Origin: Tragulus kanchil
Lineage: Eukaryota > Chordata > Mammalia > Artiodactyla > Tragulidae
Direction: 5' to 3'
DNA: 64,000 nucleotides
Assembly (NCBI GenBank): GCA_022376925.1
Contig: JAIOJX010000004.1
Span: forward strand, 172,947,501 to 173,011,500
Both the position numbers and the translations under genes were made by a program. The notes below the pieces were generated by a model. That model was not told the origin of the DNA. It saw nothing but the letters and a program-made list of their open reading frames with translations, and did no database searches. Shown here in pieces: positions 45,401-57,800 of this stretch (position 1 is the stretch's first letter; the number at the start of each line of letters is the position of its first letter).

Positions 45401-47741
45401 CTAAATATGAGGAGATGCAAGGATTGAGATAACAAAAGCTGTTCCTAAAAGCATCCACCTGTCTAAAGACCTGCCCCACCAGATTCCCTGGAGCACAGAG
45501 TGCCTCTACCCCACCCTGATCTCCATCAGCGGGTATCGAAGGTCAGCAGCTCTCAACAGCATAGGGTCTGGTCTCTGCAGAGGCAGACGTTAAATGTCCT
45601 TGTTGTCCAGGCATTGGCAATGTAATTGGTAAATGCCAGTTTGTAGTTGACACATGTATATTGGCTTTATTTCACTTTCCTTAGTAGCTTGGTTTCTTTC
45701 GCTCTGGGCAAGACTTTTTATCATTAAAAATAACCTTTTCAGGCTTCCCTGGGGGTCCAGTGGGTAAGGACACCGCCTTGCAGTGCAGGGGGCGCCAGTT
45801 CAATCCCTGGCCTGGGAAGATCCCACGTGCTGCAGAGCGGCTGGACCGATGTATCCAACTACAGAGCCGGAGCTCTGGAGCGCATGCGCCCAGAGCCGGT
45901 GCTCTGTGACAAGAGGCCACTGTGATGGGAGGCCCACACGGGCCAAAGAACAAAGATGGATGAAAATGAATAAATGAAAGACCAATAGAAGTGGCCAAAA
46001 AAAAAACCCAAAACCTTTTTCTTCTGTTTTTCCTTCTCCAGGGAAATCTAATGTAATGGATGCGCTTAGTTTTGTAATGGGAGAGAAAATAGCTAATTTA
46101 AGAGTGAAAAATATTCAAGAACTTATTCATGGAGCACATATTGGAAAACCTGTTTCTTCTTCTGCAAGTGTAAAAATGGTATATATGGAGGAAAGTGGAG
46201 AAGAGAAGACATTTGCAAGGACTATCCGAGGTATTTTTTTTTTTCTTTTGGAGTAACGGATAATCAAAAGCAGGTAATAGAACCTGTTTGATTCTCCACT
46301 GGAGTTTTCTTTAAAGAAACCCCATGTTTTTGAGTTTTAAACTTGGACTGCAGCCCAGGAGACAGCACCCCAGATAGTCTGATAAACTGCTCCAAAGAGG
46401 CAGCAGGAGGAGGGCCAGTATTTAAGGGTTTTGGCGAGGGGGGAGTTTAATATCATTAAACAGACATTTTACAAAGGTCCCCAGTCACGAGGATCTGATG
46501 TCACCGTGAACACATTTAGTGCTTTTCTAAATATGAGGAGATGCAAGGATTGAGATAACAAAAGCTGTTCCTAAAAGCATCCACCTGTCTAAAGACCTGC
46601 CCCACCAGATTCCCTGGAGCACAGAGTGCCTCTACCCCACCCTGATCTCCATCAGCGGGTATCGAAGGTCAGCAGCTCTCAACAGCATAGGGTCTGGTCT
46701 CTGCAGAGGCAGACGTTAAATGTCCTTGTTGTCCAGGCATTGGCAATGTAATTGGTAAATGCCAGTTTGTAGTTGACACATGTATATTGGCTTTATTTCA
46801 CTTTCCTTAGTAGCTTGGTTTCTTTCGCTCTGGGCAAGACTTTTTATCATTAAAAATAACCTTTTCAGGCTTCCCTGGGGGTCCAGTGGGTAAGGACACC
46901 GCCTTGCAGTGCAGGGGGCGCCAGTTCAATCCCTGGCCTGGGAAGATCCCACGTGCTGCAGAGCGGCTGGACCGATGTATCCAACTACAGAGCCGGAGCT
47001 CTGGAGCGCATGCGCCCAGAGCCGGTGCTCTGTGACAAGAGGCCACTGTGATGGGAGGCCCACACGGGCCAAAGAACAAAGATGGATGAAAATGAATAAA
47101 TGAAAGACCAATAGAAGTGGCCAAAAAAAAAACCCAAAACCTTTTTCTTCTGTTTTTCCTTCTCCAGGGAAATCTAATGTAATGGATGCGCTTAGTTTTG
47201 TAATGGGAGAGAAAATAGCTAATTTAAGAGTGAAAAATATTCAAGAACTTATTCATGGAGCACATATTGGAAAACCTGTTTCTTCTTCTGCAAGTGTAAA
47301 AATGGTATATATGGAGGAAAGTGGAGAAGAGAAGACATTTGCAAGGACTATCCGAGGTATTTTTTTTTTTCTTTTGGAGTAACGGATAATCAAAAGCAGG
47401 TAATAGAACCTGTTTGATTCTCCACTGGAGTTTTCTTTAAGCAGACGTGTTATTCAATGCCCCTGCTGTCATGGATTTTCTCCCTCGCGATTCAGTTAGA
47501 ATGGAGGAGGGAGTCTGCCTCAAAGACAGTGGGGTCATAACGTCCTTCCTGAGGTTCTTTACGTACTTTTATCTGGTTTTCCTAGTGATGCAGTAACTAA
47601 ATGGATACTTTTGATGTGTATAGAAAGTTTTTCTTACCACCAAAAAGCAAATTGCATGAAATATTTGACTTTTTATGTTGTTACGATTTATTCACGAATC
47701 CCTGCACTTCATCAGTAAACAAGAGTTGAGAGTTTTATATT

Positions 47742-47773
<32 letters not shown>

Positions 47774-48858
47774 CACACATATATACACACACACACACAC
47801 ATATATATATCTATATACACGTATATATATTTGCTAGGATTTTACAGGGTCTCTGTAAATAAGACATCTGTGATTTTGTTTTTGAGAAGTCCAAGATTAG
47901 GGTGTCCGCATGAGGGTTGGGGGAAGGCTCTTTTCTGGTTTGCAGACCTTTCATTGTGTCCTCACGTGTGGATGGGATTTGGAGCCATGTAAGATCTTTT
48001 TATAAGCACACTAATGCTGTTCAGGAGGGCGCCACTGTTGTGACCTCGTCGCTTCCCAAAGGCCTCACCTTCTAACACCATCTTTGGGGTTAGGATTGCC
48101 TCATGTGAATTTAGTGGGGACACAAACATTCAGATCGTTCCACCATCCTATTTGCAATTGTAGTGCCTCTTCCTCCTACACAGAGAATTCCAGACCGCCT
48201 TCCTACCGCCCTTTACTCCTTAGCCTGTAACACTTTCCCACATTCCCACTTTACTTACCTGTCTCATTGTTGTCTGCCTCGTTACTTGGATATAAGCTTG
48301 AGGTCGGACTTTTGTGTGTTAGTTCACTGCTGTAGAATACTTCTTGGCATGTAGTAGACATTCATTATTTGTTGACTGATTAAACGTATTTATTAACATG
48401 TGCATTATTGCATAACTGGCTATCTCAGTAGTTGTTGATGTGTGCCTGATACCATTTGCAAGGACTATCCGAGGTATTTTTTTTTTTCTTTTGGAGTAAC
48501 GGATAATCAAAAGCAGGTAATAGAACCTGTTTGATTCTCCACTGGAGTTTTCTTTAAGCAGACGTGTTATTCAATGCCCCTGCTGTCATGGATTTTCTCC
48601 CTCGCGATTCAGTTAGAATGGAGGAGGGAGTCTGCCTCAAAGACAGTGGGGTCATAACGTCCTTCCTGAGGTTCTTTACGTACTTTTATCTGGTTTTCCT
48701 AGTGATGCAGTAACTAAATGGATACTTTTGATGTGTATAGAAAGTTTTTCTTACCACCAAAAAGCAAATTGCATGAAATATTTGACTTTTTATGTTGTTA
48801 CGATTTATTCACGAATCCCTGCACTTCATCAGTAAACAAGAGTTGAGAGTTTTATATT

Positions 48859-48890
<32 letters not shown>

Positions 48891-51800
48891 CACACATATA
48901 TACACACACACACACACATATATATATCTATATACACGTATATATATTTGCTAGGATTTTACAGGGTCTCTGTAAATAAGACATCTGTGATTTTGTTTTT
49001 GAGAAGTCCAAGATTAGGGTGTCCGCATGAGGGTTGGGGGAAGGCTCTTTTCTGGTTTGCAGACCTTTCATTGTGTCCTCACGTGTGGATGGGATTTGGA
49101 GCCATGTAAGATCTTTTTATAAGCACACTAATGCTGTTCAGGAGGGCGCCACTGTTGTGACCTCGTCGCTTCCCAAAGGCCTCACCTTCTAACACCATCT
49201 TTGGGGTTAGGATTGCCTCATGTGAATTTAGTGGGGACACAAACATTCAGATCGTTCCACCATCCTATTTGCAATTGTAGTGCCTCTTCCTCCTACACAG
49301 AGAATTCCAGACCGCCTTCCTACCGCCCTTTACTCCTTAGCCTGTAACACTTTCCCACATTCCCACTTTACTTACCTGTCTCATTGTTGTCTGCCTCGTT
49401 ACTTGGATATAAGCTTGAGGTCGGACTTTTGTGTGTTAGTTCACTGCTGTAGAATACTTCTTGGCATGTAGTAGACATTCATTATTTGTTGACTGATTAA
49501 ACGTATTTATTAACATGTGCATTATTGCATAACTGGCTATCTCAGTAGTTGTTGATGTGTGCCTGATACCTATATATCCTATAACAGCGTTTATTCTTTT
49601 GTTTTAGGAGGATGCTCAGAATACCGTTTTAATGATAATCCTGTGAGTCGTTCTGCTTATATCACAGAGTTAGAAAAGATAGGCATAATAGTCAAAGCAC
49701 GGAACTGTCTAGTGTTTCAGGTAAGTAGCTGTAGTATTTTATTTTATTCAAGCTTTTTTTTTTTTTAAAGATTTATTTATTTATTTATTTTGGGTGGGGG
49801 TCGGGTTGGGGAGGGAGGGGAGCAGGCGGGCCACTTCTATTGGTCTTTCGTTTCTCTATGTTCATCCGTCTTTGTTCTTTGGCTCCTGTGGGCCTCCCAT
49901 CGCAGTGGCGTCTGTCGCTGCAGAGCGCTGGCTCTGGGCGCATGCGCTCCAGAGTTCCCGCTCGGTAATTGGACACATCAGTCCAGCCGCTCCGCGGCAT
50001 GTGGGATCTTCCCAGGCCAGGGCTCGAACCGGCGCCCCTTGCACTGCAAGGCGGTGTCCTTACCCACTGGACCACCAGGGGAAACCCTCAAGCTTTTGAA
50101 AATATGTCACTGTTTTATATGTTGGTGTGCTTAACTGTTTTTAAAAGGGAACTGTGGAGTCAATTTCAATGAAAAAACCCAAAGAAAGAACCCAGTTTTT
50201 TGAGGAAATCAGCTCTTCAGCCGAGCTCATAGGAGAATATGAGGAAAAGAGAAGAAAGTTACAGAAAGCCGAAGAAGATGCACAGTTTAATTTTAATAAG
50301 AAAAAAAATGCAGCTGCAGAGCGCAAACATGCAAAATTAGAGAAGGAGGAGGTAAGGGGTCACGCTGCTACCAGTTAAGTGCTGGAAGCAAACCTGTGTT
50401 AGAGCTGCAAGCATTGGTTTGGAGTTACTAAATAGATTCTTTTAATAAAGCCCAGTATTCATCAAAGATAAACTTTTCGGCATATCTTCCACTGTTGGGG
50501 TTTTTTCTCCTGAATAGGCAGGACAACTTGAACTACAAAGATGTCTGGTTTTCCCAACTAAAATTCAACTCCATGGCAGAGGTATACTGATTAAACGTAT
50601 TTATTAACATGTGCATTATTGCATAACTGGCTATCTCAGTAGTTGTTGATGTGTGCCTGATACCTATATATCCTATAACAGCGTTTATTCTTTTGTTTTA
50701 GGAGGATGCTCAGAATACCGTTTTAATGATAATCCTGTGAGTCGTTCTGCTTATATCACAGAGTTAGAAAAGATAGGCATAATAGTCAAAGCACGGAACT
50801 GTCTAGTGTTTCAGGTAAGTAGCTGTAGTATTTTATTTTATTCAAGCTTTTTTTTTTTTAAAGATTTATTTATTTATTTATTTTGGGTGGGGGTCGGGTT
50901 GGGGAGGGAGGGGAGCAGGCGGGCCACTTCTATTGGTCTTTCGTTTCTCTATGTTCATCCGTCTTTGTTCTTTGGCTCCTGTGGGCCTCCCATCGCAGTG
51001 GCGTCTGTCGCTGCAGAGCGCTGGCTCTGGGCGCATGCGCTCCAGAGTTCCCGCTCGGTAATTGGACACATCAGTCCAGCCGCTCCGCGGCATGTGGGAT
51101 CTTCCCAGGCCAGGGCTCGAACCGGCGCCCCTTGCACTGCAAGGCGGTGTCCTTACCCACTGGACCACCAGGGGAAACCCTCAAGCTTTTGAAAATATGT
51201 CACTGTTTTATATGTTGGTGTGCTTAACTGTTTTTAAAAGGGAACTGTGGAGTCAATTTCAATGAAAAAACCCAAAGAAAGAACCCAGTTTTTTGAGGAA
51301 ATCAGCTCTTCAGCCGAGCTCATAGGAGAATATGAGGAAAAGAGAAGAAAGTTACAGAAAGCCGAAGAAGATGCACAGTTTAATTTTAATAAGAAAAAAA
51401 ATGCAGCTGCAGAGCGCAAACATGCAAAATTAGAGAAGGAGGAGGTAAGGGGTCACGCTGCTACCAGTTAAGTGCTGGAAGCAAACCTGTGTTAGAGCTG
51501 CAAGCATTGGTTTGGAGTTACTAAATAGATTCTTTTAATAAAGCCCAGTATTCATCAAAGATAAACTTTTCGGCATATCTTCCACTGTTGGGGTTTTTTC
51601 TCCTGAATAGGCAGGACAACTTGAACTACAAAGATGTCTGGTTTTCCCAACTAAAATTCAACTTGAGGGATTTATATCTTACATGGCAGAGGCCCTCAGA
51701 CTTTTGGATCGTGTCCTTTAATACTTTAAAAATTATTGATGTTTCCAAAGTGCTGCTGTTCACCTGGGTTGTATCTGTCAATACTTATTGGATTTCAAAT

Positions 51801-54800
51801 TAAAACTGAGACATTTAAAAATTATATTTTGATGGTTAGTATAAAAATAACAATAATAAAACTCATTGCATGTTAACATAAATAGCATATTTTTAGGAAA
51901 AATAACAGTTTTCTAAAAACAAATAATTAGAAGGGTGGTATTGTTCTACCTTTTTATAATCTCCTGAAAATATGACTTAGTAGAAAACAGTGAATTCTCA
52001 TATGTGTTTCTGTGTTGAATCTTATTTGTGCTGAGACCTAGCAGCTTTACCCTCCTTTGGCTTTTGTGCCACTGGTGCAAATGTTGAAGCAGTGAAAAAG
52101 ACAAACATGAGTACTGTTATGAAAATTGTTTTGACTTCAGGGGCTCCGTGAAAGGGTGCTGGGGAGCATCAGGCGGCCCTGGTCACACTTTGTAAAGGGT
52201 GTTCTGTGGTGTTCCTTGGTGCCCTTCCCAGTGCTTAGAGCCGTGCCTTGTACGCTGTTGGTTATTGTTCGCCTTAAGGGTAATCCTGTTCAAATGCAAA
52301 GTGGACTTTTGTCTTTGTTTCGCATAAGACCTCTTCTGGAGCAGTGCTTCCACTCCACTGGGAATCCAGCCCCCTTCCCAGCCTGCTGATCTGCCCCTGC
52401 TTCGCGTCTCTCTGACTTCCTCTACGCTGCAGCCACACTGACCTGTATTATTTATTGAAAATACCACGTGCCCTTCTGTCCTAGAGCTTTTGCTGTTTTC
52501 CTCTGTCTAGATAGTGGTGTGCCTGATTTTTACATGACTGACACTTTCTAAAAAGCCATTTTCTCAGGAAGGCATTTGCAGTCCACTCCCCCGATCTAAA
52601 TTAGCATCCCTTTCCTGGTACTATTGCATTACCCTGTTTTGTTTCTTTTGTAGCATATTTTGCTATATGAAATTATCTTGGGTATTATTTGTTTGCTAAT
52701 TTATTCTCTGACTCCTCTCCTTCCCTCCCTAGGATAACTAGATTGTAAACAAAGAGGAGCAGAGAGGTTTCCATCTTGTTCCCTATTACATTTCCAAGCG
52801 CATGGAAGAAGGCCTGGCACAGAGTAGCCAATTAATAGATATTTGAAAAAATAAATGAAAGGTGGTCGTGTTCCTTATTAGTGATATTTCTGTTTCTTCA
52901 GATTTTTACATGTGTGTGTATGTCCTTTGTTTTGTCAGTGGTGTAAAGGGGAGGTATAAGTGAAAGTCAGACTATGGTATTTGTAATACGCTAAACCAGC
53001 TTCTAGCAGTGTGGAATTGCAGAACTTTAAATATTTGCTAGTCTAACTTTGTGGCTGTTTTACAGCATCCTGGAAGATGGCTGTTTACCTGTTAGTAGAA
53101 AACAGTGAATTCTCATATGTGTTTCTGTGTTGAATCTTATTTGTGCTGAGACCTAGCAGCTTTACCCTCCTTTGGCTTTTGTGCCACTGGTGCAAATGTT
53201 GAAGCAGTGAAAAAGACAAACATGAGTACTGTTATGAAAATTGTTTTGACTTCAGGGGCTCCGTGAAAGGGTGCTGGGGAGCATCAGGCGGCCCTGGTCA
53301 CACTTTGTAAAGGGTGTTCTGTGGTGTTCCTTGGTGCCCTTCCCAGTGCTTAGAGCCGTGCCTTGTACGCTGTTGGTTATTGTTCGCCTTAAGGGTAATC
53401 CTGTTCAAATGCAAAGTGGACTTTTGTCTTTGTTTCGCATAAGACCTCTTCTGGAGCAGTGCTTCCACTCCACTGGGAATCCAGCCCCCTTCCCAGCCTG
53501 CTGATCTGCCCCTGCTTCGCGTCTCTCTGACTTCCTCTACGCTGCAGCCACACTGACCTGTATTATTTATTGAAAATACCACGTGCCCTTCTGTCCTAGA
53601 GCTTTTGCTGTTTTCCTCTGTCTAGATAGTGGTGTGCCTGATTTTTACATGACTGACACTTTCTAAAAAGCCATTTTCTCAGGAAGGCATTTGCAGTCCA
53701 CTCCCCCGATCTAAATTAGCATCCCTTTCCTGGTACTATTGCATTACCCTGTTTTGTTTCTTTTGTAGCATATTTTGCTATATGAAATTATCTTGGGTAT
53801 TATTTGTTTGCTAATTTATTCTCTGACTCCTCTCCTTCCCTCCCTAGGATAACTAGATTGTAAACAAAGAGGAGCAGAGAGGTTTCCATCTTGTTCCCTA
53901 TTACATTTCCAAGCGCATGGAAGAAGGCCTGGCACAGAGTAGCCAATTAATAGATATTTGAAAAAATAAATGAAAGGTGGTCGTGTTCCTTATTAGTGAT
54001 ATTTCTGTTTCTTCAGATTTTTACATGTGTGTGTATGTCCTTTGTTTTGTCAGTGGTGTAAAGGGGAGGTATAAGTGAAAGTCAGACTATGGTATTTGTA
54101 ATACGCTAAACCAGCTTCTAGCAGTGTGGAATTGCAGAACTTTAAATACTACAAGAACAGTTAGCATAGTCTAACTTTGTGGCTGTTTTTTTACAGCATC
54201 CTGGAAGATGGCTGTTTACCTGTTACTTGAAATATTTCATTAATTAAGAGCTTTCCTCTTAAGGCAGCACATTCCTTTATTTCTTTATTAATAGAAATAC
54301 TCAGGAAATTCTTCCATCTTACTTGTAAGTTAGAACTTTAATAGTCCTATTAGTTCTATTCATAGAAAAATTACATTCTATAGAAGAAATTTTACCTGGA
54401 ATCTTTCAATTTAAAATCACTAGGAACTTTGAAAGTTATATAACTTCTTTTAGTTTACAAATGGAGAAGCTGATGTCAGGTATGCTTGCCAGACTTCTGA
54501 GGTCAAGACAGGAATGGGACAGGACTTGGTTAGGCTAGGGGATGTCCCCACATGACTCCTAGCATCATACTGCTGACTGCATAAATATAAAATCCTTTAC
54601 TGGTTTATTATAGAAGTATGTGCAGAAGCCTTCACCCAGTAACGATACTTTTGGCAAGAATATCATTTGTTAAGGACATAAATAAAAATTCATTAGAGAT
54701 CACTTGTTAGGACTCTAGTTGAGTTTATAAAAGGTCAATGTAAACTATACTCCCTCTTAACTGCTGTTGAATTGTACTGCTTTATAGGCAGACCGTTACC

Positions 54801-57800
54801 AGAACCTCCTTGAAGAACTGAAGATGAACAAGGTACAGCTGCAGCTTTTCCAACTGTATCACAATGAGAAGAAAATTAGGTTTTTAAACACTGAGTTAGA
54901 GCATGTGAATAAGGATTTGACTAACACAAAAGAGTCTCTTTCTCGTCATGAAAACATAGTTAAAGCCAAGAAAAAGGAACATGGAATGTTGAGCAGACAA
55001 CTACAACAAACTGAAAAAGAAATAAAGTGAGTTTTCAAAATCGTCATTAACAGTGGTATTTTACATAGATTGACAGAAAAAGTAAAAATATTAAGTGATG
55101 CTTTGAAAGTTGATTTTTTAAATAAACTTTTTGCTTTGGAATGCTTTTAGATATACAGAAAAATTATAAAACTAGTACAGAGAGTTTCCATATTCCCACA
55201 CTCAGTTTTTCTCACTTATAACTTATAGCAAGAGGAGAAGAGCTTCTAGTTGTGTGGAATTGCAGAATTTTAAATACTCCAAGACCAGTTAGCATAGTCT
55301 AACTTTGTGGCTGTTTTTTTACAGCATCCTGGAAGATGGCTGTTTACCTGTTACTTGAAATATTTCATTAATTAAGAGCTTTCCTCTTAAGGCAGCACAT
55401 TCCTTTATTTCTTTATTAATAGAAATACTCAGGAAATTCTTCCATCTTACTTGTAAGTTAGAACTTTAATAGTCCTATTAGTTCTATTCATAGAAAAATT
55501 ACATTCTATAGAAGAAATTTTACCTGGAATCTTTCAATTTAAAATCACTAGGAACTTTGAAAGTTATATAACTTCTTTTAGTTTACAAATGGAGAAGCTG
55601 ATGTCAGGTATGCTTGCCAGACTTCTGAGGTCAAGACAGGAATGGGACAGGACTTGGTTAGGCTAGGGGATGTCCCCACATGACTCCTAGCATCATACTG
55701 CTGACTGCATAAATATAAAATCCTTTACTGGTTTATTATAGAAGTATGTGCAGAAGCCTTCACCCAGTAACGATACTTTTGGCAAGAATATCATTTGTTA
55801 AGGACATAAATAAAAATTCATTAGAGATCACTTGTTAGGACTCTAGTTGAGTTTATAAAAGGTCAATGTAAACTATACTCCCTCTTAACTGCTGTTGAAT
55901 TGTACTGCTTTATAGGCAGACCGTTACCAGAACCTCCTTGAAGAACTGAAGATGAACAAGGTACAGCTGCAGCTTTTCCAACTGTATCACAATGAGAAGA
56001 AAATTAGGTTTTTAAACACTGAGTTAGAGCATGTGAATAAGGATTTGACTAACACAAAAGAGTCTCTTTCTCGTCATGAAAACATAGTTAAAGCCAAGAA
56101 AAAGGAACATGGAATGTTGAGCAGACAACTACAACAAACTGAAAAAGAAATAAAGTGAGTTTTCAAAATCGTCATTAACAGTGGGATTTTACATAGATTG
56201 ACAGAAAAAGTAAAAATATTAAGTGATGCTTTGAAAGTTGATTTTTTAAATAAACTTTTTGCTTTGGAATGCTTTTAGATATACAGAAAAATTATAAAAC
56301 TAGTACAGAGAGTTTCCATATTCCCACACTCAGTTTTTCTCACTTATAACTTATAGCAAGAGGAGAAGAGGGCTGCAGAGGATGAGATGGTTGGATGGCA
56401 TCACCAACTCAATGGACATGAGTTTGAGACAACTCCCAGAGATAGTGAAGGACAGGAAAGCTTGATATTCCGTAGTTCATTGGGGTCACAAAGAGTCGGA
56501 CACAACTTAGTGACTAAACAACAAGTAACAGATAATTAGTATGCTATACTTGTCAGAATTAATTAACCCATATTTATGCATATTATTAACTCAAGTCCAT
56601 ACTGTTTTCATGTTTTTTTAGGTTTTACCTAATATTCTTTTTCTGATCCGTTATGCCATGTTACATTTAGTCATCTTATCTTCTTAGGAGCCTCTTGGCT
56701 GACAGTTTCAGATACAAAGCTTGCTTCTGTATCCTTTACGATTTTAAGAAGCTTTGGTCAGGTATTTTGTAGAACATATCTCATTAGGATTTGTCTGTTA
56801 GTTTTCTCATAACTAGACAGGAGTTTATAGATTTGGGGGACAAAAGACCACAGAGGTAAAATGCCATTCTATCATACTACATCAGGAATGTTAACACATA
56901 TACGGGGAATTCTCCAGTGGTCCATTGTTTAGGACTCTGTGTTCTTTCTGCTGAGGGCGTGGGTTTGATCTCTGGTTGAGGAACTGAAATCCCACAAACC
57001 ACATGGTTTGGCCAGTAAATAAATAAGGTGGATATACCAAAAAAAATTGTTAAATAAATGTGTTATATGATAAATCATCTATCTAATATGGTATCAGCCT
57101 GACATCATTATTGATAGTTTTGGGGGTTGTTTTGGCTGGGCCATGCAGCATTTGGAATCTTAATTCCCCAACCAGGGATTGAACCCATGCCTCCTGCTTT
57201 GGGAGCAGGGAGGCTTAACCACTGGACTACCAGGAAGTCCCACATCATCATATCCATTTGCTTAATTGTTCAGTTCCAGTAATTGTGAATGGCAATTATC
57301 AGAATTACCCCTTTCCTTTGGGAATCAGCTTTGTCAGCTGGAGTGCCAGGCTTGTGTGCAGTTCTTCCTGCTTGTAGTTTTACAGACTGCTCGTTTCCAG
57401 CATGGCTTAGGTGAGCGCGTTTTCCCTCGCCCTAGCAGGAGGGTTGTTTCCTACGTCTGTAATACAGTTAGGCTCTTTTGTCAGTCTATATTCTGTCTAG
57501 GATCCCTTGCCTTCTAAGTGATTTGGCTTCGATTGCATACATTGAGGTTCACTCCTGAAACTGTAAATCTCTGTAGATTTTGACAAATGCATGATGTCAC
57601 ATGCCCATCACTACAGTATTGTACACAGTAGTTTGTCCCTTTTTAAAAATTCCCTCATGCTTCGCCTGTTTGATTCTCCACACGTCTGGCAAGCACAGTC
57701 TGAAAGTCAGTATTTAGCATTTCTTTTTAAATGTGTAATTTGATCAAGAGAACTTCTTGCCTTATGTATTATAAAATTTTCCATTAAAGCAAGCTTTATT

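Larger units (their letters stand above)
45218..47440. repeat. Direct tandem duplication 11 (unit ~1127 bp), holds SMC1B exon 2
   Basis: 45218-46313 is repeated at 46345-47440. The spacer at 46314-46344 mixes degraded right and left flanks. Confidence 0.95.
47336..49569. repeat. Direct tandem duplication 12 (unit 1117 bp), holds a TA/CA microsatellite
   Basis: 47336-48452 is repeated at 48453-49569. The ~95-bp TA/CA microsatellite appears identical in both copies. Confidence 0.95.
49492..51690. repeat. Direct tandem duplication 13 (unit ~1094 bp), holds SMC1B exons 3 and 4
   Basis: 49492-50585 is repeated at 50586-51690. The last ~15 bp of copy A are a deleted version of the flank at 51664-51693. 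Confidence 0.95.
54112..56368. repeat. Direct tandem duplication 15 (unit ~1128 bp), holds SMC1B exon 5
   Basis: 54112-55240 is repeated at 55241-56368. Several substitutions lie in the first 50 bp of copy B only. Confidence 0.95.

Noticed and set aside
47675..47992. 105-codon frame with a Tyr/Ile repeat
   Set aside because: Translation of the TA/CA microsatellite.
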